64,000 bases of DNA from Aedes albopictus (GCF_035046485.1 NC_085136.1:159833963-159897962), one strand, 5' to 3'. Positions 1-10,839 are shown, counted from the first letter of the stretch. The notes: generated by a model from the sequence alone, not told the origin. Translations and numbers: made by a program.

Positions 1-113
1 TGTGTTGTAGATTGGCATCTAAGCCGACAGTGATAGATGAGTTTGTGAAATAGGAGTGTTCACGGTGCGGCTTCGGAGTCAGTTTGGCTTTCTATACCGC
101 AGAATCATTACTT

Positions 114-184
114 GTTCTGTGACTTAGTTGGTTAAAGCGCCGGTCTAGCGAATACGGAGTCGTGGGTTCGAATCCCACCAGAAC
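114..184 (+). pseudogene. tRNA-like sequence (tRNA pseudogene or SINE head)
   Basis: A 71-nt stretch folds as a degenerate cloverleaf: acceptor GTTCTG/CAGAAC, a weak D arm, a 7-nt anticodon loop CTAGCGA (nominal anticodon AGC) on a stem with a bulge, and a perfect T arm GTGGG/CCCAC around TTCGAAT. A run of nine T (189-197) follows, as for Pol III termination. The mismatch at acceptor position 7 and the bulged anticodon stem argue against a working tRNA. It may be the head of an unrecognised SINE. Confidence 0.4.
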
Positions 185-310
185 GCGATTTTTTTTTCAC
201 AAATTTCATCTCTCAACTTGTCAATTAGCAACATTTCGTGCCTTCTAATTACAAGTTTTTCCAGTATGTAACAATTTTTATTTTAACAAAAGTGAAACAA
301 AAAAACTCAA

Positions 311-525
311 GGTACACCGGGGCAAGTTGAAACGGGTGGGGCAAGATGAAACACGAAGTTTTAAAATAGATTTCAATACAATTTGGAAATTTATCCTTCG
401 CTAAAATATGGTTTGAACCAAAAACTATGTGTTATGGCGATTAAACTGTTTATCATCATTAAAAAACATCATGTCAACCCGCTGTTTCATCTTGCACCAC
501 CCATTTCAACTTGCCCCGGTGTACC
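311..525. mobile_element. MITE with TIR GGTACACCGGGGCAAGTTGA
   Basis: About 215 bp with terminal inverted repeats of roughly 42 bp and only two mismatches. The arms carry the paired motifs gggcaagttgaaa and gcaagatgaaac. There is no coding capacity. The interior between the arms is AT-rich. Confidence 0.75.
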
Positions 526-582
526 TTAGTTTTTTGGACCACCTTATCTTAATATTGGTCGCCTTCTGTAAAAATCACAGAG

Positions 583-1345
583 GGAACTTCTGAAGGAATC
601 CTAGGTAGACTCTTCAGGAGGTATTCAGGAGGTATTCGCTAAGGAACTCCTGAGGGAATCCTCCAATTAGTTCCTGGAGGAATCCAAGAAAGACTCTAAG
701 AAACTCCTTGAGGAGTCTCAGAAAGAACTCATTATTGCCCGTTGAGAAGATTTATAGATTCCGGCGCAAAAAATAATTAGACTAATTTTCAGCGTAGGTG
801 CATTATACATAATTGTTTACAATGCATTAATATCGCTAAAGGTGCACTTAACATCTCAGCGTAAAATATTTACCAGGACGCGATCTGTTTTTATATCTGA
901 GGGCCCACGCAAGAAAAATTCACGCAATTTCCGCGCAGGAGTCTAAACTGGTGGTATCTCCACAATAAAAAATCATAGAAGAAAATTTTGAAGAAATCCC
1001 AAAAGGAAATGCTGGAGGGATTCTCAAGAAAGGAAATCCTAAGGAACTTCTTGGTTTCACCTGTTGACGAATAAACAATAAATAAATTACTCCAAGAGGA
1101 AACTCCTTGTGGATTCCTAGATTTAATTCTTGGAGCAACACAAGAAGAAACTGCTGGAGGTATTTTAGAATAAACTCTTAGATCAATCTATGAAGGTACT
1201 CCTGGAGAAATTCTAGAAAGAGCTCCTGAATGAATCTATGAAAAAACTCTAGAAGGAATCTGAGGAGAAACTCCGTAGGAAAATCAGAAGGAATTAACGG
1301 AGGAATTCAGTAGGAACTTTTGAAGGAATACCTGAAGCATTTCAT
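583..1345. repeat. Degenerate AGGAATTCCTG array
   Basis: Two blocks (about 583-735 and 985-1345) of drifting short-period repeats around gaaggaatcctggagg. The piece between them (736-984) is AT-rich and unassigned. Short open frames here are by-products of the repeat. Confidence 0.6.
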
Positions 1346-2199
1346 GGAGGATTATCACTCTGAAGTAGATGAATTTGCTGGCATTTTTTACCAACTGAAG
1401 TTTACCCAGTAGCCGATGACTGTGTATCTATAAAAATAAAAAATAATAAGTAAAATAAGCGTAAATTTTAAAGTGATGGAGACGCATGGTCATTCCATAC
1501 GTGTATGAGCACAAAACTTTCAATTTTCAACAGCTTAAAAACGACTTAGAAAACATTTATAATTTTTTGATATGTTATGTAAAAATAGGTAAACTTTCGT
1601 TAAAAACTATAAAAAAGTATAGTCATAAAAAACTGATATTTTGACTGCCGCAATTCTGCAAAGTGACGTAAGCGACATTGATAGTTTTGGCCCATTTTTT
1701 GGTTATTATGCATAAAACTCTTGCTCATCCTCTAAGTTTCTTTTCATAGATGATAGATTACGATTAGATCTTGCATTCTAATACAGCAGGAACACCACAG
1801 TGTTATTTTTACCCCAGATATTATATATAATATACCAAAAAATATCGAAATTTTGAATGGCGCTTACGTCACTTTGCAGAATCACGGCAGTTGACAAATT
1901 TTGCATATTAAAGTTTACTGATTTTGTTCCAGATATTTTTTTTAAATCTAGAACTAATAATCTTTTCATTCGTGACAAAAGATTGCAGATCAGTTAATAG
2001 GTTTAAAAGTTATTACGGTTCGAAAATAAAAAATGAAATGTAGTTTTTTTTGGATCACCCTATTTGTAAAATGGCCACCCTAACGGTGAAATAAAAAAAT
2101 GCGGGTCTAATTATGTTTGGTAAAGATTATTCCTATCGAATTTAAGAAATATCGTAGCACTTTTATTTTCGAGTCTAATATTTTTTCATGAAACGGCTG
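1346..2199 (+). mobile_element. Right half of a long-TIR element (copy 1)
   Basis: This aligns with 21890-22757, the right half of the element at 20402-22757. It shares the segment around gatggagacgcatggtcatt and the terminal segment around aatggccaccctaa, and ends in the same GGCTG. It lacks the LINE tail and the hairpin MITE found in the other copy, so it serves as the empty site for both. No open frame of note. Confidence 0.65.
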
Positions 2200-2252
2200 T
2201 ATACTGGTTTAGTTATTTTCGATGTAAAATAATAATAATAATAACCCACCAA

Positions 2253-3004
2253 TAAGGTGGCCCACACTTATATGAAAAACCAAAATTTCGAAAAATGCTA
2301 AGTCTTACCTCCTCAATCAGTTGTTTTAGACTCCCAGAAGCTACGCTCAAAATTTGAGCAAAATCGGTTGAGCCTAAGGGGGCGCTCAAAACGCTTGAAG
2401 TTTGTATGGGAAAACTTGGCCAAATGTATGCAGAAATTTTAAGTTTTCGAATTTTGCCGCTAGGTGGCGCTGCAAGCATTCAATAATCAAACCCTTTGGT
2501 ATTATTGTAGGTGACTATATGCCAGAGAACTTTGTCGAAGACCGCGAAGTGATCCGACGGCTGTGAAAAAAGTTATACCCTAGAAAAAGTGAGGATAAAC
2601 TTTATTGTTATTTTTCCAATACATGTAAAGGAATAATATCAATAATGAAATCTCAATACTTTGCCTCACTTTGCCTAGGGTATAACTTTTTTCACAGCCG
2701 TCGGATCACTTCGCGGTCTTCGACAAAGTTCTCTGGCATATAGTCACCTACAATAATACCAAAGGGTTTGTTTATCGAACGCTTACAGCGCCACCTAGTG
2801 GCAAAATTCGAAAACTTAAAATTTCTGCATACATTTGGCCAAGTTTTCCCAAACAAACTTCAAGCGTTTTGAGCGCCCCCTTAGGCTCAACCGATTTTGC
2901 TCAAATTTTGAACGTAGCTTCTGGGAGTCCACAACAACTGATTTAGGAGATAAGACTCGGTATTTTTCGAAATTTTTGTTTTTCATATAAGTGTGGGCCA
3001 CCCT
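2253..3004. mobile_element. 752-bp foldback element with 9-bp target duplication
   Basis: Almost the whole element is one inverted repeat. The left arm (2253 to about 2594) is complementary to the right arm (about 2664-3004), and the ends read AGGTGGCCCACAC and GTGTGGGCCACCCT. The direct repeat ACCCACCAA flanks it (2244-2252 and 3005-3013). Long arms plus a 9-bp duplication fit a non-autonomous Mutator-like element, but no transposase is present. Minus-strand open frames in each arm mirror one another and are not genes. Confidence 0.8.
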
Positions 3005-3178
3005 ACCCACCAAGCATTACGGCATTCGGAATTCCACAATGTCGATTTTCTATGGAATGGCTGACATGGCATACCTTTATTCTGGGATCTTCAATATCAT
3101 GACAGACTAAACACAAATTTAAAACTAGACTCGGACTGGAAGCTTGATAGCGGATCTGTACAACCGGCGGTTTGTGGT

Positions 3179-3637
3179 CCACACACTTTAAAAAATAGGA
3201 ATTTACACGTGACGTAAACCATCAACGTACATAAACATTTCATGACTGAATGGCAAATATGACTAAATTGTACATCTATCCTGTAAGTTTAAGATGGTGG
3301 CATAAGATGTAAATAAACCTGTCTAACCAGGTACGTAGAAACCGGTTCACATTTATCGACTCTCTCCCAATTCGGTGATATGGCCGAGAGGTATAGTCCG
3401 TGCCTATCAATCACCGGACCAGTGTTCGATTCCAGTTCAATATTTTACTTTGATGTGTTTGATCTGTCGATTCGGTTCTAGCGATTGCTAGACGCTAAGA
3501 ACATACAAGTTTTATTTTGGAGTGTCCTCGAAGACGTAAATTCACATGTTTTGACCTCTAAATTTGTGTCTTTGAAGATGCTTGTATATGTCAGGTTCAG
3601 GGCACCTAAAATTAAATGCTTTTTCTAGGCGTGCAGG
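3179..3637 (+). mobile_element. TIR element with tRNA-like boxes, copy A
   Basis: About 459 bp, paralogous along its length to 3817-4280. Its middle holds a tRNA-like A box (tatggccgagaggt) and a B box (gtgttcgattcc), resembling a Ser/Leu-type tRNA. The ends resemble a short inverted repeat related to ACACACYWAGAAA. No protein is encoded. The 3020-3178 stretch before it shows nothing recognisable. Confidence 0.6.
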
Positions 3638-3816
3638 AAAAAAATTTCTTGACGGACGAAGGCTTGTCTTACACTAGAACCTCTTTTATGCACTTTTATT
3701 TTATGCTCATTTTATTATGCATGAATAAAGGGAGAGCTACTACTCAGAACCAACATTGTGCATTCGAAAATGTAATAATGACGGTAACTATTGCAATGGT
3801 GGCCTGGGGGTGTTTA

Positions 3817-4280
3817 TACACACTAAGAAATTCTGAAATTTTCACGAAACGGAATCATCAAACACCGTAAACGTTTTCAAGACTGAATCACAAATTGGAC
3901 TCAATTTTACGCGCATCATGTAAGTGCTGGTTGGTTACGTTAGATGTAAACAAATCCATTTCACCAGAAATGTAGAATCAGTATCACGTTCATCGGCCAC
4001 CTTCTAACTTGGTGAAATAGCCTAGAGGTAAGAGATGTGGCTTACGATCAGCAGATCCGGTGTTCGAATCCATACATGGCAAAGTTTTACTTTTCTATGT
4101 TTTATCTGTCAAATCGGTTCTAGCGATTGCTAGACGCTAAGAAAAAAAGCGTTTTATTTTGGGGTGTCTTGAAAGACGTAAATTCACATGTTTCAACCTC
4201 TAAATTTGTGTTTTTGAAGATGCTCGTATATGTCAGGTTCAGGACACTTAAAATTACGTGATATTTTCTAGGTGTGTAGG
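3817..4280 (+). mobile_element. TIR element with tRNA-like boxes, copy B
   Basis: About 464 bp. The left end tacacactaagaaat and the right end ttctaggtgtgta are inverted repeats. Inside are an A box (aatagcctagaggta), a B box (ggtgttcgaatcc) and the shared segment cggttctagcgattgctaga. It sits 179 bp after copy A in the same orientation. Confidence 0.6.
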
Positions 4281-4284
4281 GAAG

Positions 4285-5165
4285 ATGAAACCAGGAGATT
4301 TCAGGGGGGTTTTCGAGGGTCTGAAGAGGTTTTGGACGGCATTGCAGAATGTTTCAGAGCATTTTCGACGAGTTTTGGAGCCGTTACAGATAGGTTTTCG
4401 GGGGTTTCTGAGGGTCTCATGAGCGTTTCATAGAGTCCGAGAGGTTTTATGGGGATTTCAGAAACCTTTTCGGAACTTCCAGAGTAGGGTATGTGTTCCA
4501 TCATTAATCTCACGCTCCCATATTCATCCTATTCGAAAACAAGCGGTTACGGCACCGATTGATTCCGTTCTTTTTGGTTTCATGGGTGCTCACTTCTAAC
4601 AAAAAATACAAAAATAAGAAACAAAACAAACAGCGCTTCAATCCTTTGTTTTTCGTAGGATGAAAATGGGAGCCACATGCTTAAGAAGGGAACCAATACC
4701 CTAGTTTCTGTGGATTTCAGATGCGTTTTCAGGGGTTTTAGAGGGTCTCAGGCGCGGGGTCCGAGGAGGTTTTAGGAGGATTTCAGAGCACGTTGGGAAG
4801 TTTCCAAGCATTTTGGCCGGGTTTCAGAGGTGCTTTTTCTGTGGTTTGGGAGGGTTTCGGGTGCGTTACATGGAGTCCGATGAATTTTAAAAGTGATTTC
4901 GGCGGCATTTCAGAAAGTTTCAGAGGATTTTGAAAGAGACTCTTTGATTTAAGGGTGTTCTTGAAACCCCCTTGTTGACCCTGACTTGAAATGGATCGAA
5001 GCGCCCCTGAAACCTCCGTAATCCCATTGAAACGCCCTTGATATCGTCCTAATCAATTTGAAATGCCTATGAAACACCTTGGAACACCTTTTATAGGCTC
5101 TAGAAACCCGCTGAAACTCACCAGAAAACCCCTTGAAACGCCTAGTAACGCCCTTAAAACTTTCG
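4285..5165. repeat. Degenerate CCCTGAAACGCC / GGGTTTCAGAGG array
   Basis: Short-period repeats of the motif ggtttcagagg, switching to its complement (cccctgaaacgcc) near 4960. An ordinary AT-rich insert lies near 4530-4690. The array resumes at 5640-5790 on the far side of an inserted segment. Open frames inside are not conserved. Confidence 0.6.
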
Positions 5166-5640
5166 CGCCAACGCGAAGTGGTAACCGCGATTGAACCCCA
5201 GTTTTCCCTACTACACTCCACGCCGTCCAACTGTCCATCCAACGACAACGTGAACGAACATGCACGCAACGATCGACCCTCGCATGTACAGCGGGTCCGC
5301 CGCCGACGACGACAACTGAATCAATCAAAAGCCTGTTCGCAAGGAATTTTCCTCCAACACAATCACCACGCTAAATATGTATCCTTCTCCTCTCCTTCCA
5401 CTTCATTCATCCCGTACGCTCCTCGACAAGAAGTATCAACTTTGAACCTCCGACCGAAACAGTTCGCAATAAATCGAAGTACGAAACGAACCGAACATCC
5501 GAAATACAGTTTTATTAGTTTAGTTTTAGTGAACAAACCGCGTCTTTTTCTCCCAGTGAAAGCCCCTCCATAATACAGTCCACTTCCAACCGAGCTACCG
5601 GTCCCGAATCCGTCCACCCTGCAAAATCCCCGTTCCACGA
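5166..5640 (-). other. Unclassified insert in the array, possibly a solo LTR
   Basis: A sharply different GC-richer block interrupts the repeat array. Read on the minus strand it starts near TGTTCCGTCG, contains AATAAA followed by a GT/T-rich tract, and ends near TTGGCGCGAAAG, which resembles a primer-binding site next to an LTR. I could not define a target duplication or proper TG..CA ends, so the LTR reading is weak. The plus-strand 146-codon frame across it matches nothing I know. Confidence 0.3.
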
Positions 5641-5831
5641 CGGAACAGCCCCTTTAAACGTCCCTGAAATCCCCATAATACTATTGGAATGCTCCTGAAA
5701 TCCCTGTAATCCCATTTAAACTCTAACGAAACCTGATGGAACGCTTTTGAAATGCTCATTTTTTGGGCTCTCTAAAAGCTTTCTAGAAGCCCAGGAGCAA
5801 GACCTGTTTTCGCGAACTAGATATCCTCATT

Positions 5832-5965
5832 AGGGGCTGTCCATAAACTACGTAGAATTTTTTTCGGCCATCTCAGACCACCCCCTCCCCCTCGGAGACT
5901 TTTTTTCATACAAAATTTTCGAACTTTGTATGGACCATAGACTTTGGCCAGACACTAACACATGC
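5832..5965 (+). mobile_element. Fragment of a GGGGCTGTCCATAAACTACG MITE
   Basis: The left terminus gggctgtccataaactacgt, followed by an accctcccc-type pyrimidine block, resembles inverted-repeat elements elsewhere in the window (28185-28341). A partner right end is missing, so the copy is truncated. Confidence 0.5.
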
Positions 5966-5974
5966 GTGTGACGC

Positions 5975-7210
5975 CACAATACCAAGGCACCCAGAAATGA
6001 ACGCAGGCCGGTATTACTGGTGGTGTCCAGAAATCGCAAAACGCCGCGCATCCTGCCTAATCGGTAGAAGGAGGATGTACAGAGCTCGCACCGATGCAGG
6101 TAAAATGGAGCGAATTGAGGCCTACATGGCGGCCAAACTGGTACTGAACAAAGTCGTTTAAGTTGAACAAGCCTCCGGGTCCGGACGGTGTCCATCATCA
6201 GTAGTCATCAAGACGACCGTCGAGGCTACCCCTGACATGTTCAGAATGGATATTCAGATGTGCCTGGACAGAGGCAAATTTCCGGAAAGGTGGACAAGAC
6301 GAAGACTAGTTCTACTGCCCAAACCCGGGAAGCCACCTAGTGATCCATGGGCATACAGGCTATCTGCCTTCTGAGAACCGTCAGAAAGCTGTTGGAATGG
6401 ATCATTCTGTCGAGGCTGATGGTCTATACCGAGAAACCCGATGACTCTGGCCTAACGGAGAACCAGTTCGGCTTCCGGAAGAGTCTATCGATGGCCAAAA
6501 TGGCTGAGAAAGCGCTACAAAAGAAGCGGAAAGATCGAGAATCCGCTATTACGCGATCGTTACGGAAGCATAAAGAATGCGTTCAACAGCGTCAGCTGGG
6601 CTGCGATCGAGTGCGGCATACACCCGGTTAGCCTAATCCGGATACTGGAGAGACACCGAGGAGCGAGAAGAGCTACATTACCGCGGGGGTACCTCAGGGC
6701 TCTACCCTGGGCTCAGTACTATGGAACGCGACGTATGATGACGTATTGAGGCTCACATTTCCACAAGGTGTAAAGCTGGTCGGCTTTGCCTATGAAATTA
6801 CCCTGTGGTCACCATTGGCGGATGTACGATCAACTCAAGCGCTCACTACGAGTCTCCTTGCGTAGGATCCTCGGACTGGAGCGGGCGATCAGGGGAAGGT
6901 TACTGATAAGCAACTTGCGGTTGCGATGATTGCAAAATCCTCTAGTGTGGTGGAAGGTCCCGGATGGTATCCCGAAGCTGCTCAAAAAAACAGCCATTGA
7001 AGAGAATCTCGAGATGTTCAAAACTACGAGTTGGAGACGTCTGGACGAGAAAGTGGTTCCATAGCTATAGTGACACTGTTTCTGGCTCACCTCATTTATA
7101 CCTAGATATGAAGGCACGTATCACGCCTGTTTATGAACGAATAGGTGAGCTGGGAATTACGTACAGGCTAATGCGCCTAAGGGTGGCAATTGCGTACCGT
7201 ACCGTGTAGC
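5975..7210 (+). pseudogene. R1-like non-LTR retrotransposon reverse transcriptase, decayed
   Basis: Translation with frameshifts gives the order of an R1-clade RT: KPPGPDGV near 6170, LLPKPGKPPSDPWAYR near 6310-6360, SGLTENQFGFRKSLSM near 6450-6490, VPQGSTLGSVLWNATYDDVL near 6690-6750, and a block matching the usual GFADD motif near 6780. In that catalytic block the two aspartates are replaced (FAYEITL), so the enzyme is dead. Stops and frameshifts are frequent. In life this protein copies its RNA onto nicked chromosomal DNA. No ORF1 or 3' tail can be defined. It lies in the dnc region but opposite in strand to dnc. Confidence 0.8.
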
Positions 7211-7745
7211 GCGTGTGATCGTTATGGGAGAGGATATGGAGTGCTTCGAAATGCGTGGCACAAGAGACATACGTTGGACTGCCAGTTTGGCCTCTGTGGT
7301 CTTATGACAGCGTGCGTGAGATAGTTCCATCGAAGGAAGCTGAACCCACAAGTTGATTCCAAGGGTAGATAGTTGAATCCTAGGATGTTGAATCAATAGG
7401 CACTATGGCGAAGTAAACTTCCTCCTAACTCAGGGCCTATCGGGCCATAGCTAATGCTCACGCGAAGGTCCGGGACAGACGGAAGCCCCAGTCGGCAAGT
7501 TCTTGAGAGATAGTTTAATATTTGCAGTGCAACGGGAAGCAGGCGTGGAGCAAGTGCCTTCCGATAACAAAGGAGTGGAGAGGCAACCTGAGAAGCAGAT
7601 CAACCTTACCATAGAGACCTTCTGAAAGAGCGAGTCACGTTGTCGATCGAATATGTTCGCCAATCGATATTATAGGTTATTCAAGAGTGAATCATTTGGT
7701 GCTTGAAAATCTTTAGCTTGACGGCTTAGATATGGTTTTCATGCA
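7211..7745. other. Unassigned sequence after the RT fragment
   Basis: About 530 bp of mid-GC sequence, possibly the decayed downstream part of the R1-like element. I see no conserved motif, terminal repeat or splice signal. Confidence 0.3.
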
Positions 7746-8380
7746 TACCCGAGCAGGAGAAAATTGCTGTTCAATACCAAACTCAGGTATGCAAAACCCA
7801 ATACCTACAACCTGAATTAGGTATTAAGAAGCTCTGCATAAGAGGTAAAATACCTCAAATAATAACTGGTGTGTATTCTATGCATACCACGTGAATAACG
7901 ATATCAGGTATTGCAATACCTTAATAATAATCGGCAATTTTTACATACAAAGAGTGATTTTTCCATAAATGAATAATACCTCAAGCAGTCCTCAATACCA
8001 AACCAATAACTCGTTGAGGTATTTTTTGTCGATGACTCAATAGCTCCACAATACCAAAATAAGCTATTTTCAATAGGGAATCGCGCTACTTGGGCGGTGG
8101 CTTCTATATTCGTCTGTTTTCCACTATAACTCAGTCAATCTTGAACCAATTGACACAATTCTTGGAATGCGGTGAGATAGGTATAGTATATACCCGTGTA
8201 CAAAATTTCAAGTCAATCGGTTCAAAATTGACCGAGTTACAGTGGAAAACAGACGAAAATAACAGACGAAGAAAACCACCGCCCAAGTAGCGCGATACCC
8301 TACCAGGATAACTGACCAATATCTTGTCTTGGTTTTGATATGCTGCAGTTATGTGTCAGTTATTTGTTCCTGCTCGGGTA
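7746..8380. mobile_element. MITE with TIR TACCCGAGCAGGA, interrupted
   Basis: Ends TACCCGAGCAGGA and TCCTGCTCGGGTA, with TA at each outer edge. The interior is rich in aataccta/aggtat words. It aligns end to end with 49610-50019 except for the insert at 8074-8302. It is non-coding. Confidence 0.8.
8074..8302. mobile_element. Hairpin MITE TAGGG..GCGGTGG, copy 1, nested
   Basis: Inverted arms of about 100 bp start at tagggaatcgcgc and end at gcgcgataccct. It belongs to the same family as 22143-22361 and 26791-27010. The uninterrupted copy at 49610-50019 shows the empty site, where a single TA became TA on both sides. That target supports a Tc1/mariner-type mechanism. Confidence 0.8.
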
Positions 8381-9013
8381 GCAGAGCATTATTCCTCAGG
8401 GTAAAGGTAGGCCCTAGTGAATATCAATCATTTGACTGGTCGTCCTTGGAGAACCATTAAATAACTTGATTTTAATTTTCAAAACTCAATTTCTTCAACA
8501 AATGGAGTAAACAAAATTCAATGTTTTTAACTGTCTAAAAATACATGTTTTCAGGCTAAGCGATTGTCATAGACAGGATGCAAATACGCTCACATGATTC
8601 ACATGTTTTTCTTTTTCAACTGAATACACCTGGGATAAAGGCGTCGTCATTTGTTGCCGCTGCTGACCCCATCGTTATTTTGATGGGGACGCCCGGTGTG
8701 TTTATTATTTTCCGAGAAGGAATATGAAACGATTCGCAGCTCTTTTACCGCACCCGGTTATTGTAATCAAGAAATTTTCGTGACGAACGTTTTCCACTAG
8801 TTCAAGCGGATTCTTGGGAAATATTTCTCCCCATAGGATTACCATCACACGATCCTGCGTCATCACTGACCGCGTAGGTAATGCAAATATGTATGAGAAA
8901 AACAAATGTGCGAACGCAAATGATGCAATGGTCCACTTAAAAAAATCTAAATGGTGTGCGAAGATTAATATGATAATATAGCGCGAGGAAAATCGCGATA
9001 TGGATACACTTAC
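8381..9013 (-). other. dnc intron sequence
   Basis: Downstream intron of dnc after the 9014-9115 exon. Mostly AT-rich and not obviously repetitive. I searched the minus strand by eye for the next PDE4 exon (end of UCR1) and did not find it here or further left. Confidence 0.5.
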
Positions 9014-9115
9014 TTGGGCGGTGAAACATTTGTCAAGTTGAAGAAGTTCGACCGTACCGAACGTAGGCTTGCGAGAATTTGCGCAAATGGTGTAACGATC
9101 AGATCTTCCACATGC
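9014..9115 (-). CDS. dnc: dunce/PDE4 shared exon: UCR1 core
   Basis: A 102-bp internal exon of the cAMP-specific phosphodiesterase that hydrolyses cAMP to AMP. On the minus strand it is preceded by the acceptor cgctgcacaacag and followed by the donor AA/GTAAGTG. Its first base completes the codon left by the upstream exon (AG+G, Arg), and it ends in phase 2. The 33 full codons include [18 protein letters not shown] and then SNFFNLTNV, the most conserved stretch of UCR1 in long PDE4 isoforms. UCR1 pairs with UCR2 and couples PKA phosphorylation to enzyme activity. The intron to the preceding exon is 1130 bp. The following exon, UCR2 and the catalytic domain are outside the window. The plus-strand open frames over this exon are shadows. 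The identification rests on recalled family motifs, but splice signals and phase agree independently. Confidence 0.93.
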
Positions 9116-10245
9116 CTGTTGTGCAGCGCGGCAGCGGCCATGACGCGATCGGTGTTGACGGAATTATACGGTTGTTTTCATATGCGGTGGTTGCGCCGCA
9201 GACGGAAGAATGGAATGCAGAAAATGAGAGATCTGGGCTAGTGAATCTTACGCGATTGGAGCATTTTGATAGCGAGGGTCCGGAAAATAACTATGTGTGT
9301 TTTGAATGTACCTCATTAAACTCTATGATTATTGAAAGTAAAGCTGATGGGTATGAGAATCGCTTCATAGGAAGTTTGAAATTTTACATGGAGCTAAAAA
9401 CTGAATAGAATTCAGCGCGAGTTACCAACTGACTGCACTACCAACTTGAATGATACCTAATAAATTTGGTTCAGGGATTTCTAGCAGAGGGGAACAAAAT
9501 GAAGCTACTAAGGTATTTGAATAAAAAATTGTCCCCAAATAGGGTGACTTAAGGTATTATCAGCAGACTTGTTCTCTTCGTCATGAGGGATTTTTGTCGG
9601 ATAAATTGCCTGAAACTTGGTCGTATAATTGAGCTTGACTGGAAAAGACTTGATTTCCAGAGATAAAAACACATCCCACGACGAAGAGACTAAAGCTTCT
9701 GGAAATACGTAAGTTTTCCTATATGGGCAATTGGGAAGCCTTATACTTGTTACCGCGGATATTACGAGAATTTCTGGGATTAATTTCAAGGGATTTGCAA
9801 TGCTTTTATGCATATGATATTTGCTACTTATTGGACACTCGCTATCTTGTAGTAACAGCTGTCGCTTATACTTACGTCCGTTCCGTGCTGGTAATCGTGG
9901 GTGCTTCCACTTCTTTGAGTCTAGAAAATTTATCAGTTCTGTATGAGTTCGGTTTGAACAGTTCAGGTTGAAGGTGGTGGTGTTAGTGGTGAGTTGATCG
10001 GTGGCGGTTGGTTAACCAATTGCAGGGAAACATTAACGTGACGATTTTCGGGGTAATTACGGGTAATTACGGTGATTTTGACATTTGTCAGTGAGGATAA
10101 CACATTGTGAATAAAGGATACAGAAATCGTTCGCAAGGTACATGTGTGCACGCGGAAAAGAGCCGGCAAAAATTGAAAAAAAACGGGAATAGAGAGAACA
10201 AATACATACAGTTGGTTCGCGGACATGAGGAACATCGAACGTTAC
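9116..10245 (-). other. dnc intron between the two UCR1 exons
   Basis: 1130 bp. The part at about 9500-9720 is a dispersed repeat also seen at about 14800-14970 and more weakly at 33300-33400, sharing tgaaacttgg, a gcttgattggaaaag-type word and acgaagagaacaaa. The rest, including a GGT-rich tract near 9970-10010, looks single-copy. Confidence 0.5.
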
Positions 10246-10434
10246 CTTTCACTGGCGATGCTGGAATTTCTCGACATCGACTTCGGCGACATCTCGAAAT
10301 CCGAATCGGACCGGTACAGAAAGGATTCTCTCCGCTGAGGTAGATTCTGCAGTACCAATCCGGCGGCAGCGGCGGCGGCTGGTGATCCACCTTCCAGCGG
10401 TGATCGTGAACCTTGGCCATTTTCGACGTCGAAA
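10246..10434 (-). CDS. dnc: dunce/PDE4 shared exon: start of UCR1 with PKA site
   Basis: A 189-bp internal exon. The acceptor is a long pyrimidine tract ending ttctcttcttcttccag, and the donor is AAAG/GTAACG. The first base T completes a phase-2 codon. The 62 full codons begin [18 protein letters not shown], run through a six-alanine tract (residues 19-24), then [17 protein letters not shown] and [24 protein letters not shown] is the PKA phosphorylation motif that activates long PDE4 isoforms, and SRNSS closes the block as in family members. It splices on to 9014-9115. Upstream donors at 17753 and 40288 are in matching phase. An open frame extends upstream of the acceptor to 10574, but that extension (hydrophobic, ending SSSSS) is intron, because the pyrimidine tract and AG precede the conserved FDVENG exactly. 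The alanine tract may be a small length polymorphism. Confidence 0.95.
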
Positions 10435-10839
10435 CTGGAAGAAGAAGAGAACATAAAATAGGCAATTAGTATCACGGAAATGACAAGAAGTAAATTACAA
10501 TAATAAACGCAAAATATGTCTTCAATTATTTCGCTGCCTGAATTTATGCGTTCATATTCTGCCGTGAATCGCAATCAGTTCTCGGTCTTTCTTCGGATAA
10601 TCTTTTAGCTATGTTAATGAAGATACACTGTGGTGCATAATTGATCGGACAAACGCCGATTTTCATACAAAATGGCCAAGTTTAAGATGCTGTAAGTTTG
10701 GTTAACGTTGATGAATTGAGCTCAATTTTTGACACGCAACTTATTTTTGATCGCAAGTCACCCCATCGCGAACCTTTGAACCCTCTAATGATTTTTCGTC
10801 AAGACCCTGAGGTTCGTATGCGCTATACGGTCTCCAGTC
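10435..10839 (-). other. dnc intron, proximal 405 bp
   Basis: Contains the branch and pyrimidine region of the UCR1 exon, then AT-rich sequence. No element is recognised until the gypsy remnant. Confidence 0.4.

Noticed and set aside
2213..3013. Two minus-strand frames of 88 and 65 codons as genes
   Set aside because: They mirror the two arms of the foldback element and overlap no known domain.
5133..5573. 146-codon plus-strand frame
   Set aside because: It crosses from the degenerate array into an unclassified insert; composition and start do not suggest a real protein.
9014..9408. Plus-strand open frames of 75 and 109 codons
   Set aside because: They lie over and beyond the minus-strand dnc UCR1 exon. 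They have no motif, and the frame at 9079 would start with TTG.
10435..10574. N-terminal extension of the 110-codon minus frame over the dnc exon
   Set aside because: A pyrimidine tract and AG acceptor precede the conserved FDVENG text, so this part is intron.
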